Below are positions 23,460 to 33,865 of a stretch of 64,000 nt of DNA, piece by piece. Position numbers and translations under genes: made by a program. Source of the DNA: Isoetes taiwanensis (taxonomy: Eukaryota; Streptophyta; Lycopodiopsida; Isoetales; Isoetaceae); NCBI GenBank assembly GCA_021234155.1, contig JAJEKV010000108.1, forward strand, positions 212,415 through 276,414. Reading direction: 5' to 3'. The notes beneath the pieces were generated by a model. It worked only from the letters and a program-made list of their open reading frames with translations. It was not told the DNA's origin and did no database searches. How positions within the stretch are numbered: the first letter of the stretch is position 1; each line of letters starts with the position of its first letter.

Positions 23460-23790
23460 GATAAAATTAAAGCTTTTTTAAGCTCCCCGTGGTTGGCATA
23501 TATATTAACTATGGCATTCTAGAGAGTCAAATCGTGGCGGGGCATTTCCCTGAAGAGCTCAATTGCTTTAAGAAGAAATCCATGTTCAATCTATCCTGCA
23601 AGCATCACATTCCATGATAACAAATCCTTCTCACCCATTTTTGCAAGCACTTCTTGTACCTCATTAATATGTTCTCAAATACTACATGGACATTCTGCAA
23701 AGCTCTAGATTTACCATACATCTAAAGAAGCTGGTTTCCTAAAAACCTATGTCCCCTATTCAATGCTGTCAAATTTGATAATGAATAATA
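23415..23790 (-). pseudogene. PPR protein fragment, antisense, U2 copy
   Basis: On the minus strand, from about 23,790 down, the translation shows repeat-like blocks of a plant PPR protein: 'FLGNQLLQMYGKS' followed by 'ALQNVHVVFENINEVQEV', then 'KMGEKDLLSWNVMLAG', then 'HGFLLKAIELFREMPRHDL', then 'NAIVNIYANHGELKKALILS'. These correspond to consecutive PLS-type PPR motifs (the 'MYGKCG...A..VF', 'D.VSWN.MI.GY' and 'A..LF..M' signatures). A frame change and a stop interrupt it. PPR proteins bind organellar RNA. Here it is a captured fragment inside U, overlapping the 3' end of the Rep-like ORF on the other strand. Confidence 0.75.
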
Positions 23791-23835
23791 GAGAACGCAT
23801 TATACAGAAAAAAGTCGGGTCGTAAAGGAGGAGCT

Positions 23836-23971
23836 ATGGCACCTTCGGTAGTAGCAGATGGCAGACTTTGCTCAACAACAGCAGCCACCATGGGCCAGAT
23901 GCTGGGAGGGGTTCTTAGAATGGCTATGTTATGGTACTTCACTTTCCAGTTTTTTTCGAAAAAAAAGAAGA
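23836..23971 (+). pseudogene. CLPTM1-like N-terminal exon, U2 copy
   Basis: The ATG at 23,836 has a purine-rich leader (GGAGGAGCT). It reads 'MAPSVVADGR', a variable Ser/Thr/Ala stretch, then 'LGGVLRMAMLWYFTFQFFSKKK', of which the residues from about 23,905 form one transmembrane-like helix followed by lysines. Plant CLPTM1-family proteins (ER membrane) start with MAPS-like residues, a Gln-rich stretch and an 'I-R-M-A-V-F-W-Y-F-x-x-K-F-F-x-x-K' helix, so this resembles their first exon. The frame continues to 24,186 but the rest is unlike the family. Confidence 0.5.
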
Positions 23972-24207
23972 CCATTGCTCTTCTAACAGATAACCTATTC
24001 AAATACTTACCTTCTTGTCTGCCAAGACTTAGTGGATCCTCTTTGTCTTCTTGCCTAATAGCACCAATAGAACAAACTATTTCCGAGACCTCTAGGTTTG
24101 GGTTTCCTCTCCACAAGCTCCAAAGAACCTTTTATTTTTTAAGAAAAGAGTTGGCCATGGAAAAAAAGATCAAAATATTGAACTGAATTGATTTTTATCG
24201 TCCCAGA
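23972..24207. other. Unassigned segment of U between the CLPTM1-like exon and the LINE tail
   Basis: The minus strand is open here in U2, U3 and U4 ('KPKPRGREIVCSIGAIRQED' is kept in U3 and U4), which is longer and more conserved than expected by chance. No family was recognised. It could be another captured exon in antisense. Confidence 0.35.
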
Positions 24208-24790
24208 GAATAGAATAGAATAGAATAGAATAGATTTTTTAACAAACAAACAAACAAGCATATGAGATCCAAACAAGGAATGCAACAAGCATATTACTAC
24301 TAGGATTAAAAAAACCAGGTCGCAGAGGGTTTTCAAGGGAAAACACTTGGTAGTAATAGGTATGCTAAGCGACTGTACAATGATATATGACAATGGTACA
24401 TTATGATATATTGCAGTGCATCGTCCGATGACATAACAGAGTGCGGGCATCCATGATGTCTCGGAGATAAGATCCTAGCGAGCCCACTAACATTGTATCC
24501 AACAATGCATGCAGTTGCTAGTTAGGCAGGATCAACTCAGCATAGCTGGGCGCGAATGTGACTGAATGCCAGACAACGTTGCAAAGTGTGGCTTTCATCT
24601 TCATATTGGCAACATAGACACAGTCTATCCTCCCGTGCCTCTCGAGCCCATCTACCTTTCATAATTCGCAAGGGATGTGCACCTGTGCGAAGGGAAGTTA
24701 TCAATCTGCACTTTTTTAGTGGCAAATGTGTATGGAGGTAGCGCTGTGACCACATGCAAGTGGGGTTGATCTGGACCTTATAGTGCATTG
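24208..24790 (-). pseudogene. LINE 3' end (ORF2 C-terminal zinc knuckle, 3' UTR, TTCTA tail), antisense, U2 copy
   Basis: The minus-strand frame 24,537-24,788 reads '...LRTGAHPLRIMKGRW...' then 'CLCCQYEDESHTLQRC', a C-x2-C-x6-H-x4-C knuckle. This arrangement (an 'R-T-G-x-H' motif, then a zinc knuckle) is the C-terminal end of ORF2 in many LINEs. It is followed on the same strand by a ~300-nt 3' UTR and the TTCTA microsatellite (24,208-24,232 on the plus strand), the simple-repeat tail typical of some LINE clades. The 5' part of the LINE is absent, as expected for a 5'-truncated insertion. Upstream of 24,790 the CA repeat and the GATTC motifs begin. Confidence 0.75.
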
Positions 24791-24968
24791 TCTTAACATG
24801 TTCAAGGGCACCAATATCCCAAAGCTTGATGAGGATGCAAACATCTAGGTATTGCCACAGCTGATAGTGCTCCTCTTCAGTTTCAACTTGGATGCACCTA
24901 TGCTCTTATACGTCCCATTTGGAGAACCACTGTGCTTGACTCTACTTCCAGCATGCCTTGAGGCGCGC

Positions 24969-24998
24969 GCGCGTGCACACACACACACACACACACAA
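24969..24998 (+). repeat. CA microsatellite, U2
   Basis: (CG)n-like start then (AC)~11. It is orthologous to 11,793-11,810 (U1), 35,380-35,402 (U3) and the expanded 41,192-41,302 (U4). Confidence 0.9.
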
Positions 24999-25049
24999 GT
25001 GTTTGTACTAAGAAGGACTACACGAGGCCGACCCTACAACGTGGATGGT

Positions 25050-26072
25050 GGAAGATGCCCTTAGATTTTTAAGATTCTACAAAGATTTCTCTAGATTCTC
25101 AAAATTCCTCAAGATTCTATGTAGATTCTTGTTTTATTCTAGATCAAGACGTGATCAAGGCGGTTGAATATCTAGATATTGGCGAAAAAGCATTTATTAT
25201 CATTCATTCTTCATTCTGTTTTATCTGTTAAACAGTGTTAGAGTTTCATGAATACCTAGATATTGGCAAAAAGCAATCATTATCATTCATTCTTCATTCT
25301 GTTTTATCTATTTCACAGTGTTAGAGTTTCATGCAGGGTTCATGCAAGGTTTATGGATTGATTGGCCCGATCTCGCTACGCCCACGCCATGAGTTCACCT
25401 CATTAAATGCACGAATCATTTGCCATAGCGGATCTTCAGTTTGTTACTAAGCTAATTTAGCAGACCTAAACCTGTGGCAAACCCTGCTGCAGAATCCGAC
25501 ATCAACCGCCCCAAATCCTCATCGTGCTCCAAGTCTTTTTTCACTTATCTGATTCGACTTATTCCAGGTAAAGGTTGGTCGCTTTCGCTTGCTCGAATAC
25601 CGAGAATGGGGGTCGGGCTGCTATTGATTGTTCTTATTAAGCCTATTCAAAGCCTCATGTCCATGTAATTTGATCGATCATAAGTCAAGGGCATTGTTGT
25701 GATGAATCCTTTTTCCAAAGCTTGAAGCCTTACAAAAACAAAGGAAACGAAACCTGCTTGGCTCCTTGGAAAGATGAAAAGAATGCTCAGATGATTTCAC
25801 TACATCCTCAAGTTACATCCGGCCACAAACCCTAACCTCCAGCTTCTCGATTCCACAAACCCTAACCTTGCCCTAATTTCGGCTGTCTCCAATTTCGGCT
25901 GTCTTCACCTTTACTTGGTTAACTATTTCCCTTAGAAGTTTAAAATGTCGCCCTTTCTTTATATCTACTGCCCATTCTTTAAGCTTAAAACTTTAAAATC
26001 TCAGCCTTCCTATCAATGTCAAACATTATGAACATTTTTTTAGTTTCTATTCAAAAATCAAATGCTACAATA
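25050..26072. other. Right part of U2, noncoding
   Basis: Starts with five or six short 'AGATTC' motifs (about 25,062-25,145), the seed of the long minisatellite at 41,350. A duplicated ~75-bp block follows ('GAATA(T/C)CTAGATATTGGC' ... 'CATTCATTCTTCATTCTGTT' twice, 25,165-25,330), then 'CAAACCCTAACC' blocks near 25,826-25,872. A 64-codon frame at 25,474-25,668 is not recognisable. Confidence 0.6.
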
Positions 26073-26174
26073 TCTAGCAAAATCTAGATTTTTTTTATGG
26101 TTTACTAGTTTTAGAAGCTCGTGTTACTCATATTATTAATACCATTACTAGTTATTAACAATTGTGTTGTTTTT
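26073..26174 (+). repeat. Start of repeat unit U3 (left of the 6.96-kb insertion)
   Basis: It matches 22,629-22,734 nearly base for base, beginning TCTAGCAAAATCTAGA and ending in the T-run of 'GTGTTGTTTTT'. The unit resumes at 33,132 with 'TTTCAATTCTAGATATTACA', which in U1 and U2 directly follows the T-run. This is the empty site for the Helitron and the left flank of the second insertion. Confidence 0.9.
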
Positions 26175-26218
26175 GGGTTGCCCCTAGGGGGGCAAACCCT
26201 TGTTTATGTGGGCTTTTG

Positions 26219-26258
26219 GCATATCCTAGGTATATTCTTGAATATCCCTAGGATATGC
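26219..26258. repeat. Near-perfect 40-bp palindrome
   Basis: Arms of 19 bp with a 2-nt centre and one mismatch. The left arm begins GCATATCCTAGG and the right arm ends CCTAGGATATGC. It lies about 45 bp inside the left end of the 6.96-kb insertion. Confidence 0.9.
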
Positions 26259-26320
26259 TGGTGACTGCTAAAAACCTCCTATTTCCTGTAAACTGGCGGT
26301 CAGAATAGTAGTGCCAGGCA

Positions 26321-26662
26321 TTACGGTGGCCAGGCAGAAGGATTGCATCCGGTTTTGAAGTTCCTGGAGGCATGAAACAAAGGCAATGTACTTTTCGCTA
26401 AGTTTTCTAAGCACTGTTGCGTCAATATATGCATGGGCAATTTTACAGGAAAAGAGATCGGAGTTCCTTTCATTGTGGAAGATATGTGGTCGGCTATAAC
26501 GCTGAGTATTTTTTGAAGTTTTGCAGTTTTGCTAAATATGGAAATGTAAAGGATAATCTCGGGATGAGTTCGATAGCCCATGCTTGAGTTTGAACTTAGC
26601 ATGGGAAAGGCAAAAGAGTCGGGGATATAAGAATTGTCGGTGCCGATAAGCCACCAAACCAA
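26321..26662 (-). CDS. Hypothetical protein fragment
   Basis: A 113-codon minus-strand frame with normal amino acid composition ('VWWLIGTDNSYIPDSFAFP' near its start; 'SFPVKLPMHILTQQCLENLA' near its end). The frame is open upstream of the first Met for about another 10 codons. No family was recognised. It could be a captured exon inside the insertion. The plus strand here is not open. Confidence 0.3.
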   Translation of the reverse strand: MVWWLIGTDNSYIPDSFAFPMLSSNSSMGYRTHPEIILYISIFSKTAKLQKILSVIADHISSTMKGTPISFPVKLPMHILTQQCLENLAKSTLPLFHASRNFKTGCNPSAWPP

Positions 26663-27224
26663 GGCGTACTCATCTAAAATGTAGGCGTTAAGGACACGGA
26701 AAGATCTCCCTCGATTTTGACGGTGAATGGCAGCAATGGGACCAAGGGAATCTGAGCTTCAATCAATCTTGAGAAGGAACGAACCGGAAGATCATGATAC
26801 AAAGTTTAGCCAGATATCATGCAGTAACAAAATAGAGGAAACACTACACGGAGGAGCTTCCAACGCACATTGGTTCTTAGAGGTTGGCAACTTTATTCCC
26901 CATAGTAGAAAGAATTTTATGCTCTCTTTCCAACATCTTTTCTCAATATGGATCCTTCACATTCATCTTGCTCACGTCTCAAATTGGGCTTCTAAGTTTG
27001 CAAGTCATTGTTAAAACTCATTCAATGCATGCGTTTCCTGCAAGATCTTTATAGTTCTATGCTGCGGCATGATGCCGGCTTTTGTGTTCTAGTCATATGC
27101 AGAAGATGGCAATACATGCTAAGAAATTTAAGGTGTACATATACTTGGCAAATTCATGTGTAGGTTCACAGTTTTCTTCCCTTTTAGCCTGGAGAATGCA
27201 CTCTTATATGTCTGACATGGATTA

Positions 27225-27692
27225 ATGTACATCCCGGGCTTGTTTTACGCAAAAGCGAGAACAAGATGCAAAGGTGTGAAGTTTGAAATTCCACAAGTAC
27301 AAAGGAAATATGGCAATGGCGTGATAGAAAATGGAAGGCATCCAAGCATATGCATTTACCAAAATGGCGACCATGAGTTAAAGGAAACCCTCTTTGCAAT
27401 GGACCCAACAAACCACCACGGGAGCAGATCCAAAGGCCCTCCGGTGAAGTTGTCTAAAAGCTCTCCAGCTTTACCTTTTTATGGGTTTTACAATGATTAC
27501 ATTGGCTATAATGAACACATATCAAAAAACAACTCCCAATACTTCTGGCAAGGTAATAATGTACATGATTTAGAAGGGCACCATGCAACTGTTGACATAC
27601 CATCTGCAGAATTACAGTCTAAGAGCTATTCCCTTACGAATAATGGTATTTCAAATTCAAAGGTAGATGCTGGCTTCGTCATCAGATACAGG
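27225..27692 (+). CDS. Hypothetical exon inside the 6.96-kb insertion
   Basis: The frame from 27,225 runs 183 codons to a stop at 27,776. A good donor (ATACAG|GTACAT at 27,692) suggests that a shorter exon is real. The body ('KYGNGVIENGRHPSICIYQN', 'LPFYGFYNDYIGYNEHISKN') is hydrophilic, rich in Asn, Ser and Tyr, with no transmembrane segment. I do not recognise the family. It is the longest undisturbed reading frame in the insertion, so it is a candidate captured exon. Confidence 0.35.
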
Positions 27693-27779
27693 TACATGCA
27701 TCAAACACGGCATTGCAAAATTCGTTTTTCTCCAACTCCAAATCCTCTTATGATCCTTCCATGGAGTACACGGTAGATG

Positions 27780-30700
27780 GATCACGGGTGAGTCACATTC
27801 AAACTCACGGATTATTTACATTGGTCGTCATGCTTGGTCTGCGCGCTACTAGGCTCGATTAATGCGCAATAGGAAATATGGAGTATAATATAATTGGTGT
27901 GGTTGTTGTGATATAGATAAATTAGCCTATAAATTACGGATGGCTAAGGTACATCGGTCTTGATTAATAGAGGTCATTGTTGGAGGCTTGGGCCTCTTAT
28001 GTTGGTTACGGGCCGGTAGATGTCATAAATACGGGGAGTGCCTTTTATTTACACTAGTTTTAATAGCGAAAGAGAAGTTCTTTGTATCGATATCGATAAC
28101 TTATCGCAATGCAATTCACTAATCGGTGTAACCAAAACTCTTTATGCCTCATTGATTGGAACCATGTAGCTTATTATGCTCAATGGTTGTTTTGTTTAGT
28201 TTTTCTCTGGAATTGCTGCGGCTTGATCTTACATCACACCCGATTCAGTTCTAAAATTTTGTTGAATCTGGCTGAAAAATGGGAGAGGAAGAGAAATCTA
28301 GACCAAACTTTTTATTGACAACACGCAAATGCTTTGCCAAAATTTATTATTTATATTTGGATTTAACCGCCAAGCATCTCGTGATGTGTAGTAGACTCTA
28401 GAGCTCCGAGAAGAGGGAAAGGTATAAGGTTGATATGGTTGCATGGTACTTATTGTAATTTGTTTTATGTAGTTTATAATATTTATATCTAACGTTGGTG
28501 TTATGTGTAGATAACCTCATGCTCAAAGAGACCGGAAAAGCTGTCAAGTTTTGGTCTAGCCGGATGTTTTCTTACTATTTCTTTCCGTTGTAATAGCGAT
28601 ACCACTTTGTAATCCGCCGACAAGGAGAGAAGAACCACTACAACCATAAGGTCAGCTTCTACGGTTTTGTTATGAGTGCCATGGGAGTAAACTACGAATC
28701 GGATGTCTTTGAGGGCATGTCTAATCTACACGCTTGACATATCATTTTGCGGTTTTGTTAGGCCAAATTTTGCTCAAGAGGTGCGCATGTTGATGCTTTC
28801 TTCTCCTCACTTCCACCACCGAGAGTCCCTCTTCCACAAGTTTTTGCTTCTAAGAATATTTCTATGGCCTAAGAGTCTCAAGCTCAAGCTTTGCTATTAA
28901 CGATAGCTCCGAGCAGATGAGTTCTTGATAAAATTACAAGCACGGAAGGAAAGTCAAAGTTATTTTAGTGCTTTGGACACTTTCTTTTCTCATTGCAGGA
29001 AGTCCGGTTTAACTAGAACTGCTTAGAAGAAAGAGATCCCGTGCAATGAGGTTTGGGAACTCTCAAGGAGGTGCATCTAAAAAGATCTGTTTCTTCAATT
29101 TTCTCCACCTCGGCCCTTTACATAGTTAACTTAATTGCAAGATGCTCCCATTTTAAGCCGGGGCAAAGCGTCAATACATGCCCTATGCACACTATAAATG
29201 GTTTTATAGTGCTCATAGACTTATTTGAGCTGCCCGAGATCTTGAAGTGGTCCTTTGTGATTGGTTTTGTTGGAGTGAGTTCATTTGTCCTGTTGTTCTT
29301 GGTTTGTTGGAGTGAATTCATTCGTCCTGTTGTTTGATTCCCTTCAAACTTGAAGGCTCAAATGGAATTCATGGGCACTTTATAGCATAATGGAACTTAC
29401 GTTTACAAAACCATTTAATATTTCAATCCTTCTGAAAAGTTTACAAGAAAATTTGAAGAAAGCGTGTAGTGCTAAAATATCATACATTTTAAGATGGCTC
29501 AGTTTAGGGAAGTTTATACAATGGTTGACATTTAAAACACAGCATAGGGTTGTTTGTGAAAAAGGAAATGATGAATCTCCTTGGCAATAAAAAGCAAATT
29601 GCTTTGTTATGATGCGGGTGTCTTATGGTCCCAAAGATAAAAATGAACCAATGCAGGCAGTTAACCATTTGAGTACAACGGTTATGCCACATTGAGGTGG
29701 AATCAATATTTACCAATAAACATCACTTCTTATTGGACATGCTATACCACATAAATAACATTGCTCTAGTTTTTATATTTGTGCATATTCGTGGAACTTG
29801 AAAATGCTTTAAAACAAAAGATAAAATTATCTTCATAAAGTCGGGACAAGGAGGGCCAATGTCTCATGCATTGATTCTGGTTAAGCATATGTCTACATTA
29901 TGTTTAGAGTTGTATGCTAGTAGCACCTCCTTCTGTTTAGAGTTGTATGCTGGTAGTACCTCCTTCTGGGTAGCTCGCAAAATGCTATACAAGTCTAATG
30001 GCCTTCAAGTCTTAAGGACAAAAATGTGCTCCACTCCGCTCCGCTCCGCTCTGCTTTGTTCTACTCTACTTGTTGATAATAAGGAACCAAAATTATGAGA
30101 GCTTGCAACTTTTTTGTGGAAAATGTTAGGAGCTTAAGGATCTGACCCATTAAACGAATATATTGAGACAAATTACCGTGGTCAACTGTGCATGGTCTCA
30201 AATCGGACATGATCTCAAATCAAAGGCTGGTGTATATGTTGCGATGTGTATGTTGCAGATAACACACATAATGTATTCGCAAAATGACCTTGGTGGAAGA
30301 AAGGTGATCACTATGTATTTGTCATTGCCATTTTGCTGCAACCTGCCTAAGCCTGCTATATACCTGTGCCATAAGTTCATAACTCAATAGCTTCGTGGGA
30401 ATCTATACTACAAATCAAGAAAGTATTCCAAACGTGTTATCTATCTTGTGCTAAACACGTTGCGCAGTCTAGTCCCAACAAACAGAAGTTTGATTGTGTT
30501 TATTAGACCATTAATCTTCATCACATGGAAGAAATGTTAGGTGTCATCTGTGTATATTCATATGATGGGGAGCTGGTAGCAGCGTTGGAAGATGTATTCC
30601 ATGTGTTGATGATGGCCATTATTGATTCATGTAGCAAAAAGTGATCTCTTGTTCTATAAAACAAATTGGGGCTTATGCTCAATATGAGAAGCTAAAAGAT

Positions 30701-33060
30701 GCCCCTCTACTTCTTCAAGAAATACATATTTTAATTGCACTTATATAACAGGGATTAGAGACTCATCATCTCTTTCAACAATGCTACAGGGAAATAAGAT
30801 ATTTTGGAATGCTATAAAGGGAAAAAAAAACTTTTAATGTAGAGGTGTACTATTCGAAGCTTATGTTTTCCAAGGACATGTAAAGAATGCATTCAAAATA
30901 TTTAAGCAAAGGTATGGACGTGATCTACGATAATAATATGTTGGAAATGGTCACCTCAAAACCATCAAATTCCATCTATGTGAGGAAGAGTAGTGGTCTA
31001 AAAGCCTTACCATAGTGTCTAATTAATGTTCTCTATTACTAAAAGTAAAGGACTTGACTCAAGAAGAAATGGGAGTTCATCTGTGAACATTGTCAGTGGA
31101 TGATTTATATCTAGTGGATGTTTTTCAAGCATCCATGTCATCAAGGTTTAATTTAGAAAAATAAGTGATGAACTTGAACATGTATTTACCATTTTCATAT
31201 TTCTTGCTTATAATAAGATATCGAACAAAGTTTTGCCTAAACATCTTTGATGTAAGGCTCAAAGCAGTTTAACTCCGGTTTAGTCGGACCGAAATATACA
31301 CCTTTGCAAATGCAACATCTAGGGTAAGAATTGTAGCTTCCATGCTAATGGGAAAAATGAAAGTTGAATGAGAATAAGAATCCACATAAAATGTTTACAA
31401 AATGGAGCAAAAGACCCCTGATCAACTTCTTCTATTTTATTTATATCTTGCCCCAATTCCCCAATTCCCCAATTTAAATTGCTTAGCTTTGCTTTCTAAG
31501 GTAGTGATTAGTTACGTGCAGGCATAGTGATGTAGGCTGTTTACAGAATGTTTTGAAGGTCCAGATTTGAAAATTTTTTGAGGGCTCCAGTCCAGCTGCG
31601 TTTCTTTCTTATTTATTATATTTTCTGTATTCTAGCTTGTCTTTAAGCTCTATCTTGAACAGACAACTTGCCAAGCACGCAAAGCACTGGAAAAAAAGGG
31701 CATCTAGTCAGGTTCAGGGGTATGTTTTGCCTCTTATCAGATCCAAGCTTCATGACATTGGAAGCAGTTTCATTGGTTGGAAACACCAAAAGCTTTATAT
31801 CCACGACATGCTTTTTAATAAAGAGAACAAATTTTTCGTCGGATTTGATTGAAGGAAGAAAAAGATTTTTCCCAGGTTTTTCCTACCGCTGGCTAAGCTG
31901 ATTATGCCATTGCAGTGGTTATGATGCTACACACAGGAACAAATGCAAGTTATATTGTAATCAATGAAGTTGGAAACATGAATTCACTGTTTGCCTGAGT
32001 TCCTATGATAAAATCCCCAACAAGAAAATCTGGAGGCTTGTCAGCCATTGCAGGACCTCTTTGCATCTTCTGGTAATCATTGGCAGATGGATTCAAAGTG
32101 CCACTTGCAGGGATCGGGATAAGCAAATGCTAAGGGAAAACAGTAGTCTACCTCAACAAGAACGCTGCTAGCCATAAATATTCAGCTTTCTATATTTGTT
32201 TGGTTTGTGGCTTTTAGATACTCGTTCAATTGTTTAGGGTTGCCTAACTTGGGGTGACATTTAAATCTAAGTTTGGTGACATTTAAGTTCTCTGGCATTA
32301 TGCGTGCTTTATGGCTTATATGGAAAATATAAGCCATGTTTTGAAAAAGGGATCATTTACTTATCCTTCTAAATCGTTGTTCATTTGTGCATTAAGCTTG
32401 ATTTGCACCAGCCTTTATTAATTGTCAAATGACACAATTACACTATTTAAGCCTTTGAAACATTTAAGTCTAGCTTTAAGCTTTGAATAATATGGTGTGT
32501 TTGGACATGAAGTTTTTCAGATAAATGTATCTATGTCCTTTAATTGCCTTGCATGTCATTAAAATGATTACCATATGCATGTAGATATAAACACAATTTT
32601 GAAAGCCTAAGGTTGATCTCTATCAAGTTGCAAAATCCTTTAACCATGGAGGCGACATTGGCATTATTGGATTCAATAGATTGTAAAGGTAGGTAAATTC
32701 TTGTTTTGGGGATATGTTGGGCGTGGGACATTTAATGAAGAGGCACATCGAAAAGTCCTTCAACTTTGTGTAGAACTGCATTTTGAAATTATTGCAATTT
32801 TTGGTCCGGCCTTTGTAAAGGCAATGCAAACTCTAAACAAGGCATCAATGCAACGACTTTGAAATCTTACAAGGATTAAACTTCGCTTGCCAATCAACTA
32901 GTGAAGGAGGCTAAGCCATGGTGACATTGTTGTTATCCAAGGTAGCGGGGATCTCATATGGAGTTCATATCACATGCGTGGGCATTACGTTTTGGGCCGT
33001 ATGAATGGTGACAATTAGGAAAATGGTTTTGTGTATGGTTTGAATTGGTTGTGAAAACAT
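27780..33060. other. Interior of the 6.96-kb insertion, no recognised gene
   Basis: AT-rich sequence with only short frames. A doubled 23-bp phrase ('TTCTGTTTAGAGTTGTATGC' type, 29,900-29,960) and a short run of CCGCT repeats (about 30,030-30,050) are the only local repeats noted. No helicase, transposase or reverse transcriptase relic was seen in six frames. Confidence 0.5.
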
Positions 33061-33151
33061 GATTTTGAACTATGATTTAAGCCACTTCACCCTCCCGCCA
33101 TAGAGGGCAACCCTCCGTGCGCAGCACCTTGTTTCAATTCTAGATATTACA

Positions 33152-33865
33152 ATGAGACGAATGGCACGAAACAGACGAGGCCCAGGCTTAACATCACGAA
33201 CGGGAATCATGCAGGCAGAAGGCATCACGTATAAGATAAATCATCCTGCACAAGAAAATGTCGTTGAAGCTGAAGAGGCGCAGATCAACGAACGTGTTGA
33301 GGTATTTTGCAACACATTACATGTAAATAAGTCTCCGCCACGTCAAGATCCTGGACCATCTAGCCCTATTAGAGATTGCAGTCCCGTTAGGCAGACAAGA
33401 AAAGGAAAGCAACCCCTTATTGAAGATGATGATACATATTTGATTAGCATTCATACATCTAGCCCAAGTGACACAGATTGTTCTGAAAATAACCAAAGAA
33501 AAAAAAAAGGAACAAAGAAGCAGGGGAAGAACAAGCAACAACGAAAAACTAAAGGGTAGTTGGTGGAGATGTATCCATAACAATAGGAATTGGGGGGCAC
33601 GAGATGTTGATCCAAAATTCATAGACAATATCTTAGAGTTCTTTATTGAGCATTGTCATGCGGGGATTAGTTGCAACAGAGCGTGGATCAAATCTAGATC
33701 ATTTGCACTTCCAAGCCACAGCCAAACTCAAAACAGTAGGAGTCCGTGGTGCTGCAGCATTACTCAAAGTAGCTATGAGATGGAACACCACAAAGCCAAT
33801 TTGGAGCCAAAAATAATGCGAGGACACTAAAGGACTTGAACCCATCATTTTCAGGCATCTGCTGA
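33152..33865 (+). pseudogene. Rep-like (candidate HUH endonuclease) ORF, U3 copy
   Basis: The ATG at 33,152 follows the splice-acceptor-like CAATTCTAG. The first 135 codons are open: an Arg-rich start ('MRRMARNRRGPGLTSRTG'), an acidic middle, 'PGPSSPIRD', and a Lys-rich nuclear-localisation-like segment ('NQRKKKGTKKQGKNKQQRK'). A stop at 33,557 arises where U2 has GGGCCAGTTGG and U3 has GGGTAGTTGG, so it is one of the CAG-site differences. The core domain follows in other frames. Domain assignment is as for U2. Combining the three copies shows that the ancestral unit encoded at least ~235 residues, still without a Tyr motif. Confidence 0.55.

Larger units (their letters stand above)
22629..26072 (+). 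repeat. Repeat unit U2 (complete, ~3.44 kb)
   Basis: It is bounded on the left by the Helitron end and on the right by direct continuation into U3 (26,073). The first ~105 bp of U2 (22,629-22,734) are repeated at the start of U3 (26,073-26,174), which proves head-to-tail order. It contains the longest reading of the Rep-like domain, the antisense PPR fragment, the CLPTM1-like exon, the antisense LINE tail, and the AACCCTAA-rich right tail. Confidence 0.9.
26175..33131. mobile_element. 6.96-kb insertion in U3 with Helentron-like ends (candidate)
   Basis: U1 and U2 show the uninterrupted sequence (TTTTTT-CAATTCTAG). Here about 6,957 bp lie between the T-run and 'TTTCAATTCTAG'. The left end starts GGGTTGCCCC, which can also fold back on GGGGCAAACCC (26,188-26,199). 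The right end has GGGCAACCC (33,105-33,113) inside a small hairpin (GAGGG-CAA-CCCTC), then a second stem (GTGC-GCA-GCAC, 33,117-33,127) and CCTTG. Terminal and subterminal copies of GGGTTGCCC in inverted orientation, a hairpin near the 3' end and insertion between T residues match the asymmetric inverted repeats described for Helitron2/Helentron elements. No helicase relic is visible inside. It may be a non-autonomous derivative or an unrelated insertion. Confidence 0.5.

Noticed and set aside
24852-25064. 70-codon plus-strand frame shared by all U units (LIVLLFSFNLDAPMLL start)
   Set aside because: It lies opposite the LINE tail and runs into the CA repeat. No known family and no codon-level conservation visible.
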